From: JBAVVD01 sp049697115
GTDB lineage: Bacteria; Acidobacteriota; Aminicenantia; Aminicenantales; UBA4085
Reading direction: 5' to 3'
Assembly (NCBI GenBank): GCA_049697115.1
Contig: JBAVVD010000052.1
Location: 28,430-92,429 of the forward strand
Length of the DNA: 64,000 nt
Shown here: piece by piece, positions 50,059 to 57,739 of the stretch
Layout of the letters: each line of letters starts with the position of its first letter
Numbering within the stretch: the first letter of the stretch is position 1
Notes under the pieces: generated by a model
What the model was told of the DNA's origin: nothing
What the model saw: the letters and a program-made list of their open reading frames with translations, nothing else
Databases searched by the model: none
Position numbers and translations under genes: made by a program

Positions 50059-50499
50059 ATGACAGATCAAACACATAAGGAAAAAATGCAGGAAGCCAGA
50101 AAGATCTATTACATGGATGAATTCAGGGCTTTTATGCGAAAGATGCAGGGATTGACCGATGAAGATTTCCAGGCACCAGTTCCCCGCATTAAAGAAAAAA
50201 TCATGACGGCGTCAGAAAAAGATCCTCTGGAGATGTTCGAGAGGGTTATGGGCGAGGCTGAATCTGAATGGGACAGGCCGGCCCCTCTTCCGGTGAATTC
50301 CGAATGGCATCATTTCGTCGTGCCCGGCGCCATCATGAGCGCTCTGCGGAACAACGGCTATGCTATCACCGATCGAGAGGTTGAAGAGGCCATCAAGAGA
50401 GGCCAGAAATTCGCCGGGGGCTCATGCGGTTTCATGGGTGTCTGCAGAGGGGCGAACAGGTTTGAAAGGCTCCCTGTCTCAAAGATCGTCTGCCGCTAG
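50059..50499 (+). CDS. Truncated DUF5714-like protein
   Basis: A 146-residue frame resembling DUF5714 proteins: WHHFVVPGAIMSALRNNGY, then EEAIKRGQKFAGGSCGFMGVC. In relatives the CGF-x-G-C motif is followed by a longer glycine-rich and cysteine-containing end; here the frame stops 15 residues later with no such region. It looks truncated just before the next gene. ATG 50059 with TAGGAG is chosen over 50053. Role unknown; it may no longer work. Confidence 0.55.
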   Translation: MTDQTHKEKMQEARKIYYMDEFRAFMRKMQGLTDEDFQAPVPRIKEKIMTASEKDPLEMFERVMGEAESEWDRPAPLPVNSEWHHFVVPGAIMSALRNNGYAITDREVEEAIKRGQKFAGGSCGFMGVCRGANRFERLPVSKIVCR

Positions 50500-50566
50500 T
50501 CTCCTAAAAATAAAATGTGCCTGGGGATTCGATGCCTCTACTTTCCCCAAAAAGGAGGGAACCGGA

Positions 50567-51346
50567 ATGATGGATAAAACAATCGGCTTTATCGGAGGCG
50601 GGAGGGTGACCCGGATCATGCTGGAAGGATTTAAAAGAAAGAATCTGTCATTTAAGGAGGTTGTCGTCAGCGATATCAATCCGGAAGCCCTAAAACATTT
50701 AAAGGAAAAGTTTCTCGATATAACAATTGCTCCTGACAACAATCCTTTACCTGCTTCAGGCGACATTGTGTTTATCGCACTCCATCCGCCTGTGGTGTTG
50801 CCGGCTCTTGATGAGGTCAAATCTTTTTTTAAAAAAGAGACCATCCTTATCTCTCTGGCCCCAAAAATATCTATCTCAAGAATATCTGAACGTCTTGAGG
50901 GCTTCAAAAAAATCGTCCGGATGATCCCAAACGCCTGCTCGATTGTCAATCACGGATTTAATCCTATGGCCTTTTCTCCATCGCTAGATCAATCGGAGAA
51001 AAAGGATTTGCTGAAAATCCTGGCTGTCCTCGGAGAGTGCCCTGAAGTTAAGGAGGATAAGCTCGAAGCCTACGCCATCCTGTCCGCAATGGGCCCAGCG
51101 TATCTCTGGTTCCAGCTCTATGAGATGGAGAAGATTGGTACGTCCTTCGGATTAACTCCGCAGGATGTCCGAAGCGCAGTTACCAGCATGGCAGAAGGAG
51201 CAGCGAGGACCGTTGTTGAATCTGATTTAACGCCCGAAGACGTTATGGATTTAATACCGGTCAAACCGCTGGCAGAAGAAGAAGAGACAATAAAGAGCCT
51301 TTATCGATCAAAACTCGAAGGGCTTTTTAAAAAATTGAAGGCTTGA
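50567..51346 (+). CDS. ProC-like NAD(P)-dependent reductase
   Basis: A 259-residue protein with a Rossmann start KTIGFIGGGRVTRIMLEGF and the pyrroline-5-carboxylate reductase family layout: DIVFIALHPPVVLPAL, LISLAPKISISRI, RMIPNACSIVNHGFNPMA and a helical dimerisation region (GPAYLWFQLYEMEKIG) in place of the usual SGSxPAY. The altered proline-site motif suggests a substrate other than pyrroline-5-carboxylate. ATG at 50567 with AAGGAGG eight bases upstream. It lies directly before the arsenite exporter. Confidence 0.8.
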   Translation: MMDKTIGFIGGGRVTRIMLEGFKRKNLSFKEVVVSDINPEALKHLKEKFLDITIAPDNNPLPASGDIVFIALHPPVVLPALDEVKSFFKKETILISLAPKISISRISERLEGFKKIVRMIPNACSIVNHGFNPMAFSPSLDQSEKKDLLKILAVLGECPEVKEDKLEAYAILSAMGPAYLWFQLYEMEKIGTSFGLTPQDVRSAVTSMAEGAARTVVESDLTPEDVMDLIPVKPLAEEEETIKSLYRSKLEGLFKKLKA

Positions 51347-51382
51347 TTAAAAACCAGAACTTCATGAACAAGGAGATTCAAA

Positions 51383-52438
51383 ATGACTGAAAAGGTCGCA
51401 GCCAGACTTTCTCTTCTGGATAGATTTCTGACTGTCTGGATATTCCTGACCATGGCCGTTGGAGTGCTCCTGGGATATGTTTTCCCAGGGATCGTTGGAT
51501 TCATAAATAAATTCCAGGTGGGCACGACTAATATGCCGATTGCCATCGGCCTGATCCTGATGATGTATCCTCCCCTGGCCAAGGTGAAATATGAAGAGCT
51601 CGGCGATGTCTTCCGCAACGTCAAGGTCCTCTCTCTTTCGCTCATCCTGAACTGGGTGATCGGCCCCATCCTGATGTTCGTCCTCGCGGTCGTCTTTCTC
51701 CATGACCGTCCGGAGTACATGTACGGGCTGATCATGATCGGTCTGGCCAGATGCATCGCCATGGTCATTGTCTGGAACGAGCTGGCCAAAGGTGATACCG
51801 AATACGCGGCCGGTCTGGTCGCCTTCAATTCCATCTTCCAGGTCTTCTTCTTCTCCGTGTACGCGTATATTTTCATCACTAAGGTTCCGGCCTGGCTGGG
51901 ACTCAAAGGCACGGTCGTGGATGTGACGATGGGACAGATCGCCCAGAGCGTTTTCATCTACCTCGGCATTCCTTTCCTGGCCGGTATGATCACCCGTTTC
52001 AGCCTTCTTAAAATCAAGGGCCGCACCTGGTATGAGCAGAAATTCATCCCGAGGATCAGCCCCATCACCCTCATCGCCCTCCTCTTTACCATCGTCGTCA
52101 TGTTCTCGCTCAAGGGCGAATACATTGTCAAGATCCCGCTCGATGTCGTCCGGATCGCCATCCCCCTGTTTTTTTATTTTGTCCTCATGTTTTTCGTGTC
52201 CTTTTTCCTGGGGAAAAAAGCGGGCGCGAGCTACCCGATCACGGCGACCCTCTCCTTCACGGCGGCGAGCAATAACTTCGAGCTGGCCATCGCCGTGGCC
52301 GTGGCCGTGTTCGGCATCCATTCCGGAGTAGCCTTCGCCACGGTCATCGGCCCGCTGATCGAAGTCCCGGTGCTCATCAGTTTGGTCAACGTCGCATTAA
52401 AATTCAGGCAGAAATACTTTCATGAAAAATCAACATAA
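51383..52438 (+). CDS. Acr3/ArsB-type arsenite efflux permease
   Basis: A 351-residue bile-acid/Na symporter-fold permease with about ten helices. It carries Acr3 signatures: MYPPLAKVKYEEL, GLARCIAMVIVWNELAKGD with the conserved cysteine, and FTAASNNFELAIAVAVAVFGI, split as FTAASNNFEL and AIAVAVAVFG. Acr3 proteins export As(OH)3 driven by proton motive force. AAGGAG precedes the ATG. It is the last gene of the island and the strongest single indication that the island deals with arsenic. No arsenate reductase ArsC is seen. Confidence 0.92.
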   Translation: MTEKVAARLSLLDRFLTVWIFLTMAVGVLLGYVFPGIVGFINKFQVGTTNMPIAIGLILMMYPPLAKVKYEELGDVFRNVKVLSLSLILNWVIGPILMFVLAVVFLHDRPEYMYGLIMIGLARCIAMVIVWNELAKGDTEYAAGLVAFNSIFQVFFFSVYAYIFITKVPAWLGLKGTVVDVTMGQIAQSVFIYLGIPFLAGMITRFSLLKIKGRTWYEQKFIPRISPITLIALLFTIVVMFSLKGEYIVKIPLDVVRIAIPLFFYFVLMFFVSFFLGKKAGASYPITATLSFTAASNNFELAIAVAVAVFGIHSGVAFATVIGPLIEVPVLISLVNVALKFRQKYFHEKST

Positions 52439-52545
52439 ACCGGAACGCACATGAAATGAAAAGACGTAAGGAATTGTTCTCAGTGGTTAAAGAATGGTAA
52501 AAAAACCTGAAAAGAACGAAACTCAAGAAAGAAATAAATTCCCAT

Positions 52546-52989
52546 CTAAATAGAGAGCCGGTGTTCGTCTTTCACAATATTTAATACGACATGCGTAATG
52601 GTGCGATTGACATACCTGTGAGAAAGCACATTCTTGACAAATCCGTTCAGATCTTCTCTGTTTTTAAAACGGGCGCAGACAATGGAATCCCATTCTCCGG
52701 TGACATCATAAATCGCGAAGACATGCGGATCTTCGGCAATCTTCTGCTGGGTCTCAATGAGCTTCCCGTGAGAAATGCGTATGGCAATGATCGCGGTTAA
52801 ATCATATCCAAAGTATTTCGGATCCAGGACGGGAATATATCCTTTGATCGCTCCGGATTCTTCCAGTTTCCTGATTTTATTGATAACCACCGAAGCCGAA
52901 GTTCCCAGCTCTTTGGCAATTTCTCGGAAGCTCTTCCTAGAATTCTGATTGAGTACCCGGATGATTTTGACTTCCAACTCCTCAAGCAT
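52546..52989 (-). CDS. Lrp/AsnC family regulator
   Basis: A 147-residue feast/famine regulator: an N-terminal helix-turn-helix (LNQNSRKSFREIAKELG then SASVVINKIRKLEE) and a C-terminal RAM ligand domain (VFAIYDVTGEWDSIVCARF). The ligand is probably an amino acid. AAAGGAGGG lies before the ATG. It is monocistronic, separating the island from the nucleoside hydrolase-FmdE gene, and its target is not shown. Confidence 0.9.
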   Translation of the reverse strand: MLEELEVKIIRVLNQNSRKSFREIAKELGTSASVVINKIRKLEESGAIKGYIPVLDPKYFGYDLTAIIAIRISHGKLIETQQKIAEDPHVFAIYDVTGEWDSIVCARFKNREDLNGFVKNVLSHRYVNRTITHVVLNIVKDEHRLSI

Positions 52990-53157
52990 TTGCCCTCCTT
53001 TTAAGCTATGAAAAAGAATTTGCGATTAAATAATATATCCGTTACGATTCTGCTTCAATATGATGACGTTTGGATATTTATCAATAAAATATACGCCGAA
53101 ATCATAATTTAGACAACCCTTTGAACCCACCCAGAATTGGCTCCCGCCGCCTTGGAA

Positions 53158-54612
53158 CTATTGGACGCTCTCTACGATAAAAATTTCATGTCTGTCCAGT
53201 TCGAGCCATAATTTTATGGCCTGCTGCCTGACCGCATTCCAGTAGGATTCCGTCAGATTGCCGAAGCGTTCGATGGCCTCTCTGATGGCCGCCTCGACTG
53301 TGGCGGCTATCTCCGGCTTGAGGGATATTCTGATTGCGTGGTTATTATAAGCAAAGACAGCCTCGGGTTTTGACCGAGGTTCTTGACTGACCGTGATCAA
53401 TCCATGTCCCAGGGTTCCGCCCGTACTCACCTGAAGGCCGTCATTCAGACAGCTTACCGGAGGCTTCCGGCCGGCCAAACTCAAAACCGCCATATCATCA
53501 ATCCCGCCGTTGAAATATTCTCTGGCCCTCAAGCCCATTTTAACGCCGATGATGGCGTAAATGCCGAGGTGTCCGTGCAGTTCATTTGTGAGCACGCCGG
53601 CCCGCCATTCCGATTCCCCATGCCTCTCAATAATCTCCGGAATATACGGCCTGATATCCGCGGCATAAAGGGCCGGGTCGGTCGGGAAGCGGACAAACAC
53701 CTGGCATTCGGTGTCACTTGGAACAGATAAAATCTTTATCATTATTTCCAGGGCCGTTCTTCCGGCTGATTCGTCTTTAAGAAAGTTCAACGAAATCCGG
53801 TCCTTTCGCTCGGATGTGAAAATCCCGGGATTCAACAGGAAAATCGGAATAAGGTCATCCCGAAGGATTGAATGATCGAGAGCCTTTTTCCCCGGAACCT
53901 CTTTGACTTCAAAAAAACCGGCCAGGATGCGCGCGCCGGGAGTTTTGATTTGAGTCAATTCTTTCAAGAAATAAGAATCCAATTGAAGAGGAGTTTCCTC
54001 CATGGCTTTCACAACATCCATTTTTAAGCCTGAATGAAACATCTCTTCCGCAGCCGCTTCATTGATCGTGTAATTGAAGCTCTTGGATGCGCCGGCCGCG
54101 TCATTGTACCAGACTATACGCTCGGTCTTGCTTTCCATGTCCGGGTGTCTGGCGAAAAAATCCGAGGCCGTGGTCAGGCTGCCCAGGCAGACCAGCCAGA
54201 CCTTCCTCTCTTCATTCTCAAAAACGCAAGAAAGGAGGTCGACGGCCTTCTGAGAACCGGCGGGAGGACCGGGACTTTCTTCTCCCCACGGGATGTCCTG
54301 ACAGAAGCGGCGCCACGGCGGCGGTTGAATATCCAGGCTTCGACCGGCCGCAGTGGAGATGCCTTCGTGATGAAGGGTTTTCAGGAGCGAGCGAACCTTT
54401 CTTATTCCTTCCGGGGGAGTGAGACTTCCTTCGCTGGCCGTGATGGCGAGCACCTCAAATTCACGGCCGGCTAGAAACATCAAAATGGCCCGGAGATCGT
54501 CAAAACCGCCATCCGTATCAATGATAACGGGATATTTCGCCTGGCCGGAGTGCAGATGCAGTCCGATTCCGAGAACGATAATTCCCACAATGCACACGGA
54601 TAATTTTTTCAT
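53158..54612 (-). CDS. Exported nucleoside hydrolase-FmdE domain fusion
   Basis: A 484-residue exported protein with two domains. Residues about 27-315 are an inosine/uridine-preferring nucleoside hydrolase (VIIDTDGGFDDLRAILM near residue 30 with the metal-binding DTD-x3-DD pattern, and CLGSLTTASDF). Residues about 330-470 match the FmdE-like domain: NELHGHLGIYAIIGVKMG, then CLNDGLQVSTGGTLGHG near residue 387. Typical FmdE has a cysteine before HGH, missing here. A signal peptide starts the protein, so both act outside the cytosol. The combination is not one I recognise. Confidence 0.78.
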   Translation of the reverse strand: MKKLSVCIVGIIVLGIGLHLHSGQAKYPVIIDTDGGFDDLRAILMFLAGREFEVLAITASEGSLTPPEGIRKVRSLLKTLHHEGISTAAGRSLDIQPPPWRRFCQDIPWGEESPGPPAGSQKAVDLLSCVFENEERKVWLVCLGSLTTASDFFARHPDMESKTERIVWYNDAAGASKSFNYTINEAAAEEMFHSGLKMDVVKAMEETPLQLDSYFLKELTQIKTPGARILAGFFEVKEVPGKKALDHSILRDDLIPIFLLNPGIFTSERKDRISLNFLKDESAGRTALEIMIKILSVPSDTECQVFVRFPTDPALYAADIRPYIPEIIERHGESEWRAGVLTNELHGHLGIYAIIGVKMGLRAREYFNGGIDDMAVLSLAGRKPPVSCLNDGLQVSTGGTLGHGLITVSQEPRSKPEAVFAYNNHAIRISLKPEIAATVEAAIREAIERFGNLTESYWNAVRQQAIKLWLELDRHEIFIVESVQ

Positions 54613-54702
54613 GGTATTACCTCGACACGGAAAAAATTTCTTCTTCGGGATCTGCTAATAGAACTTTAGATAATTATATTAAGGCCACCCGAAAAGTCAA
54701 CT

Positions 54703-54838
54703 TGGAGGGGAAGACCCCTTCCAACGTTCGCTCCGCTCACTGCCTCCCCTTCTCGGGCGGGGCATGAACCCCGCCCTGCGACCAAGGGGGCGACTCCCCC
54801 TTGGAACCCTCTCAAGCGGCTCCCCGTGGCAAGCCAAA
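54703..54838 (+). repeat. GC-rich multi-hairpin repeat
   Basis: Two perfect stems: GGGCGGGG (54755) with CCCCGCCC (54769), and CCAAGGGGG (54782) with CCCCCTTGG (54796); CCCTTCC and GGGG blocks add more. The GC content jumps well above the surroundings. It abuts a gene remnant, as an inserted element would. Nothing here supports a gene. Confidence 0.6.
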
Positions 54839-54984
54839 AAACATTTCCGCTGCTCGTCAATGTTGACCCGCCCTTTTCTGAGGAAGTCATAAAATCGATG
54901 GTCAGGGGAATTCCACTGACCGAATACGCCAATAATCCCGAAGTCCAAGAGATTGAAGGAACATGGCAGAGACTGCCAGAATGA
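54838..54984 (+). pseudogene. Remnant C-terminus, MinD/ParA-like ATPase
   Basis: An open frame ending at TGA 54982-54984 reads TFPLLVNVDPPFSEEV, IKSMVRGIPLTEYANN and EIEGTWQRLPE. This resembles the C-terminal end of MinD-superfamily ATPases (a partner residue stretch, a G-x-P-L-T-E-Y turn and a W-x-R-L helix). There is no start codon or ATP-binding part; upstream it runs into the GC-rich repeat. Probably a decayed or truncated gene. Confidence 0.4.
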
Positions 54985-55007
54985 TTCACTTGGAAGGAGA
55001 TTCTCAA

Positions 55008-55148
55008 ATGAAAAAAATAGAAAAATTCGGACTTCCATCCACGGTGGCCCTCGACGAAACCTTCGGGCGACTGCGGAAAAGATATCGTTTCACTCTGCAG
55101 GATATCCGGTCCGCCGGATTCTCTCTAATGAGGAATTCATCGACATAA
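55008..55148 (+). CDS. 46-residue ORF, unknown
   Basis: ATG at 55008 has AAGGAG eight bases upstream. The frame encodes a basic 46-residue peptide (KKIEKFGLPSTVALDETFGR, then RFTLQDIRSAGFSLM). No family is recognised. It may be the intact head of a gene lost by frameshift, since it follows a gene remnant. Confidence 0.3.
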   Translation: MKKIEKFGLPSTVALDETFGRLRKRYRFTLQDIRSAGFSLMRNSST

Positions 55149-55219
55149 AACAGAACGATAAAAAAAGAGAAAGAGCATTATGCCCTGGAACTGCAAGCGG
55201 CCCGCACAATCCGATTTTT

Positions 55220-55248
55220 TTGACAATTAAGTATAAATCCTATATAGT
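55220..55248 (+). promoter_or_regulatory. Promoter of Fur-family gene
   Basis: TTGACA (55220-55225), 17-base spacer, TATAGT (55243-55248), 21 bases before the ATG at 55270. Confidence 0.7.
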
Positions 55249-55269
55249 AATAATGCGAAATTAATAAGG

Positions 55270-55707
55270 ATGGATGTCCCCATGGAGTTCCTGAGGATCA
55301 AAAGCAGAGAAAATCACCTCAAAGCGACGCCCCAGCGCATTGTCATTTATAAAGAACTGCTCCGGTCAAAAGATCACCCCTATGCGGAAATTATTTTCCA
55401 TCGAGTGAAAAAGATATTCCCCGATATATCCATGGATACTGTGAATCGAACGCTTTTAACCTTTGCCAGAATCGGAATTGTCAATGTCGTTGAGGGAAAC
55501 GGAGAACCGAGACGCTATGACCCGAACATAGAAAATCATCACCACTTCCGGTGTGTCGCGTGCAACACAATATTTGATTTTGGCTATTCGCCGTATGATG
55601 AACTGATAATCCCTGAAGATTTAAAAGACAGATTTGTCGTCCGCAGCAAAAAAGTCCTCTTAGAGGGGTATTGCGATAAATGTCAAAAAAAGGGCAAATC
55701 TCTCTGA
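55270..55707 (+). CDS. Fur/PerR-family metalloregulator
   Basis: A 145-residue Fur-family repressor. The winged helix reads ATPQRIVIYKELL and SMDTVNRTLLTFARIGIV; the metal site includes HHHFRCVACNTIFDF; a structural CxxC zinc pair is in CDKCQKKG at the end, and the other pair is RCVAC. PerR members use iron oxidation at conserved histidines to sense peroxide. The gene lies directly upstream of catalase, 166 bases away, so PerR-like control is inferred. Start could be 55270 or 55282. Confidence 0.85.
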   Translation: MDVPMEFLRIKSRENHLKATPQRIVIYKELLRSKDHPYAEIIFHRVKKIFPDISMDTVNRTLLTFARIGIVNVVEGNGEPRRYDPNIENHHHFRCVACNTIFDFGYSPYDELIIPEDLKDRFVVRSKKVLLEGYCDKCQKKGKSL

Positions 55708-55873
55708 GCGCACACGGTGATTAAATCCAGCGCAAAGCGGACTCCGGGCAAGAATGATCATTGATCGGAATTATTAAACTTGAATGATGCGTTATTTAGC
55801 TTGGATTATTCATGAATTTTTCAGCCAAGAAGTCATCAAAGGAATAATAAATTCATAAACAAGGAGGTTTCAC

Positions 55874-57406
55874 ATGGCAAAAGGCAAAAAGACTTTAACG
55901 ACGGCCTTTGGCATTCCTGTGCCCGACGATCAGAACAGCCTGACGGCGGGTAAGCGCGGGCCTGTCCTGATGCAGGATGTCCATCTGCTGGAGAAGCTGG
56001 GTCATTTTGACCGCGAACGCATCCCCGAACGGGTGGTCCATGCGAAAGGAGCGGGTGCCGGCGGATACTTTGAAGTCACAGCGGACGTGACCAAGTACAC
56101 AAAGGCCAAGTTTCTTTCGAAAGTTGGCAAGAAAACAGAGGTATTTGCCCGCTTTTCAACCGTCGGCGGCGAGAAAGGATCTGCTGACTCAGCCCGCGAC
56201 CCGCGTGGATTCGCGGTAAAGTTCTATACCGAGGAAGGCAACTACGACTTTGTTGGCAACAACACGCCTGTTTTCTTCATCCGTGACCCCCTGAAGTTTC
56301 CTGATTTCATCCACACCCAAAAGCGGCATCCGGCCACCAACTTGAAAGATCCTGACATGTTCTGGGACTTCCTGTCCTTGACGCCGGAGTCCATTCATCA
56401 GGTCACCATTCTGTTCTCTGACCGCGGCACTCCGGCCACCTTTCGTCACATGAACGGCTACAGCAGTCACACTTTCAAATGGTACAACGAAAAAGGCGAG
56501 TATTTCTGGGTGCAGTATCATTTCAAGACCGACCAGGGCATAAAGAACCTCACACGGCAGGAGGCCTTTCGTTTGGCCGGCACGAATCCTGACCACGCCA
56601 CCAAAGACCTGTTTGAGGCCATTGAACGGGGCGATTATCCATCCTGGACGCTAGAGATGCAAATCATGATCCCAGATCAGGCGAAAGATTACCGCTGGGA
56701 CATTTTCGATATCACCAAGGTCTGGCCCCATGCCGACTTTCCGCCCATCAAAATAGGCCGGTTAGTGTTGAATCGAAATCCTATTAATTATTTTGCAGAA
56801 GTGGAACAGGCCGCGTTTTGTCCCGGCAACTTGGTGCCGGGGATTGCGGCGTCTCCGGATAAGATGCTTCAGGCCAGGCTTTTCTCTTATCACGATACTC
56901 ACCTCCACCGTCTCGGGCCGAATTACCACTTGTTGCCCGTAAACTCACCCAAGAATGCACCTGAATACAGCTACCAACGAGATGGAATAATGCGCGCAGA
57001 CAATAACAGCGGCGGCGGACCCAATTATTGGCCGAATAGTTTCGGTGGACCGGAACCAGATCCGGCAAAGGGAGAGCTTCCTTTTGAAGTCTCTGGCCTT
57101 GCCGCCCGCCATCCCTACTCTTATCCCAACGATGATTTCGAACAGGCTGGCGCTCTGTATCGCAAGGTGATGACCGACGAGGACAGGGATCATCTGATCG
57201 GCAATATTGTGGATCATCTGGGAGGCGCACAGAAACGAATTCAGATGCGCCAGACGGCTCTATTCTACAGGGCTGACCGTGACTATGGACGTCGGGTTGC
57301 CGAGGGATTGGGGCTGAATGTGAACGAGGTGGAGCGACTGGCTGAGCTCTCTCAAGAGGAGCGGGCCACGGCCACATCTGAAGAAGCCCTGACCGAGAAG
57401 AGATAA
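55874..57406 (+). CDS. Monofunctional heme catalase
   Basis: A 510-residue small-subunit, clade 3-type catalase dismutating hydrogen peroxide. The active-site histidine is in RERIPERVVHAKGAGAGG near residue 57, the asparagine in the distal pocket in NYDFVGNNTPVFF, and the heme-ligand tyrosine in RLFSYHDTHLHRLGPNYH near residue 340. AAGGAGG precedes the ATG. The base composition and codon use look more even and GC-biased than neighbours, so transfer is possible. Convergent with a small membrane-peptide gene. Confidence 0.96.
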   Translation: MAKGKKTLTTAFGIPVPDDQNSLTAGKRGPVLMQDVHLLEKLGHFDRERIPERVVHAKGAGAGGYFEVTADVTKYTKAKFLSKVGKKTEVFARFSTVGGEKGSADSARDPRGFAVKFYTEEGNYDFVGNNTPVFFIRDPLKFPDFIHTQKRHPATNLKDPDMFWDFLSLTPESIHQVTILFSDRGTPATFRHMNGYSSHTFKWYNEKGEYFWVQYHFKTDQGIKNLTRQEAFRLAGTNPDHATKDLFEAIERGDYPSWTLEMQIMIPDQAKDYRWDIFDITKVWPHADFPPIKIGRLVLNRNPINYFAEVEQAAFCPGNLVPGIAASPDKMLQARLFSYHDTHLHRLGPNYHLLPVNSPKNAPEYSYQRDGIMRADNNSGGGPNYWPNSFGGPEPDPAKGELPFEVSGLAARHPYSYPNDDFEQAGALYRKVMTDEDRDHLIGNIVDHLGGAQKRIQMRQTALFYRADRDYGRRVAEGLGLNVNEVERLAELSQEERATATSEEALTEKR

Positions 57407-57410
57407 ATCC

Positions 57411-57539
57411 TTATTGATTTGTCTTCCCCCACTTGGCCAGCGTTTCATAAATCGCACACTTGAGTTTCTCCTGAGCCCAGAGAATTCCAGAAATCCCCAA
57501 GAGAACCAAAGAGATGTGAATGATTTTTCTTTTAGCCAT
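57411..57539 (-). CDS. 42-residue membrane peptide
   Basis: A 42-residue frame starting MAKRKIIHISLVLLGISGIL with one hydrophobic segment and a charged end (QEKLKCAIYETLAKWGKTNQ). GAGGAGG lies five bases before the ATG at 57539. Its stop is four bases from the end of catalase. Function unknown; the strong ribosome site and clean one-helix layout support translation. Confidence 0.6.
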   Translation of the reverse strand: MAKRKIIHISLVLLGISGILWAQEKLKCAIYETLAKWGKTNQ

Positions 57540-57739
57540 CCGGCCTCCTCGTAAGGTTGACATAAAAATTGAACTGGTAAAGTGAACGGCGGAAGAAAAG
57601 AGGGATTTAAACTTCAGGCGGGCTTCGCGGAGACTGGCTTATAGAAAAATTTAATTCCCATCAATTTTGGGAAGAAAATCCGAAGAATCTTTCGCAACCT
57701 TGAAAAAAGGCAGATGAATGCGGCCAGAAATGGTAATTC

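Noticed and set aside
54666..55038. Minus-strand ORFs of 113 codons through the GC-rich repeat.
   Set aside because: They span hairpin repeat sequence, lack ribosome sites and oppose a more convincing coding remnant on the plus strand.
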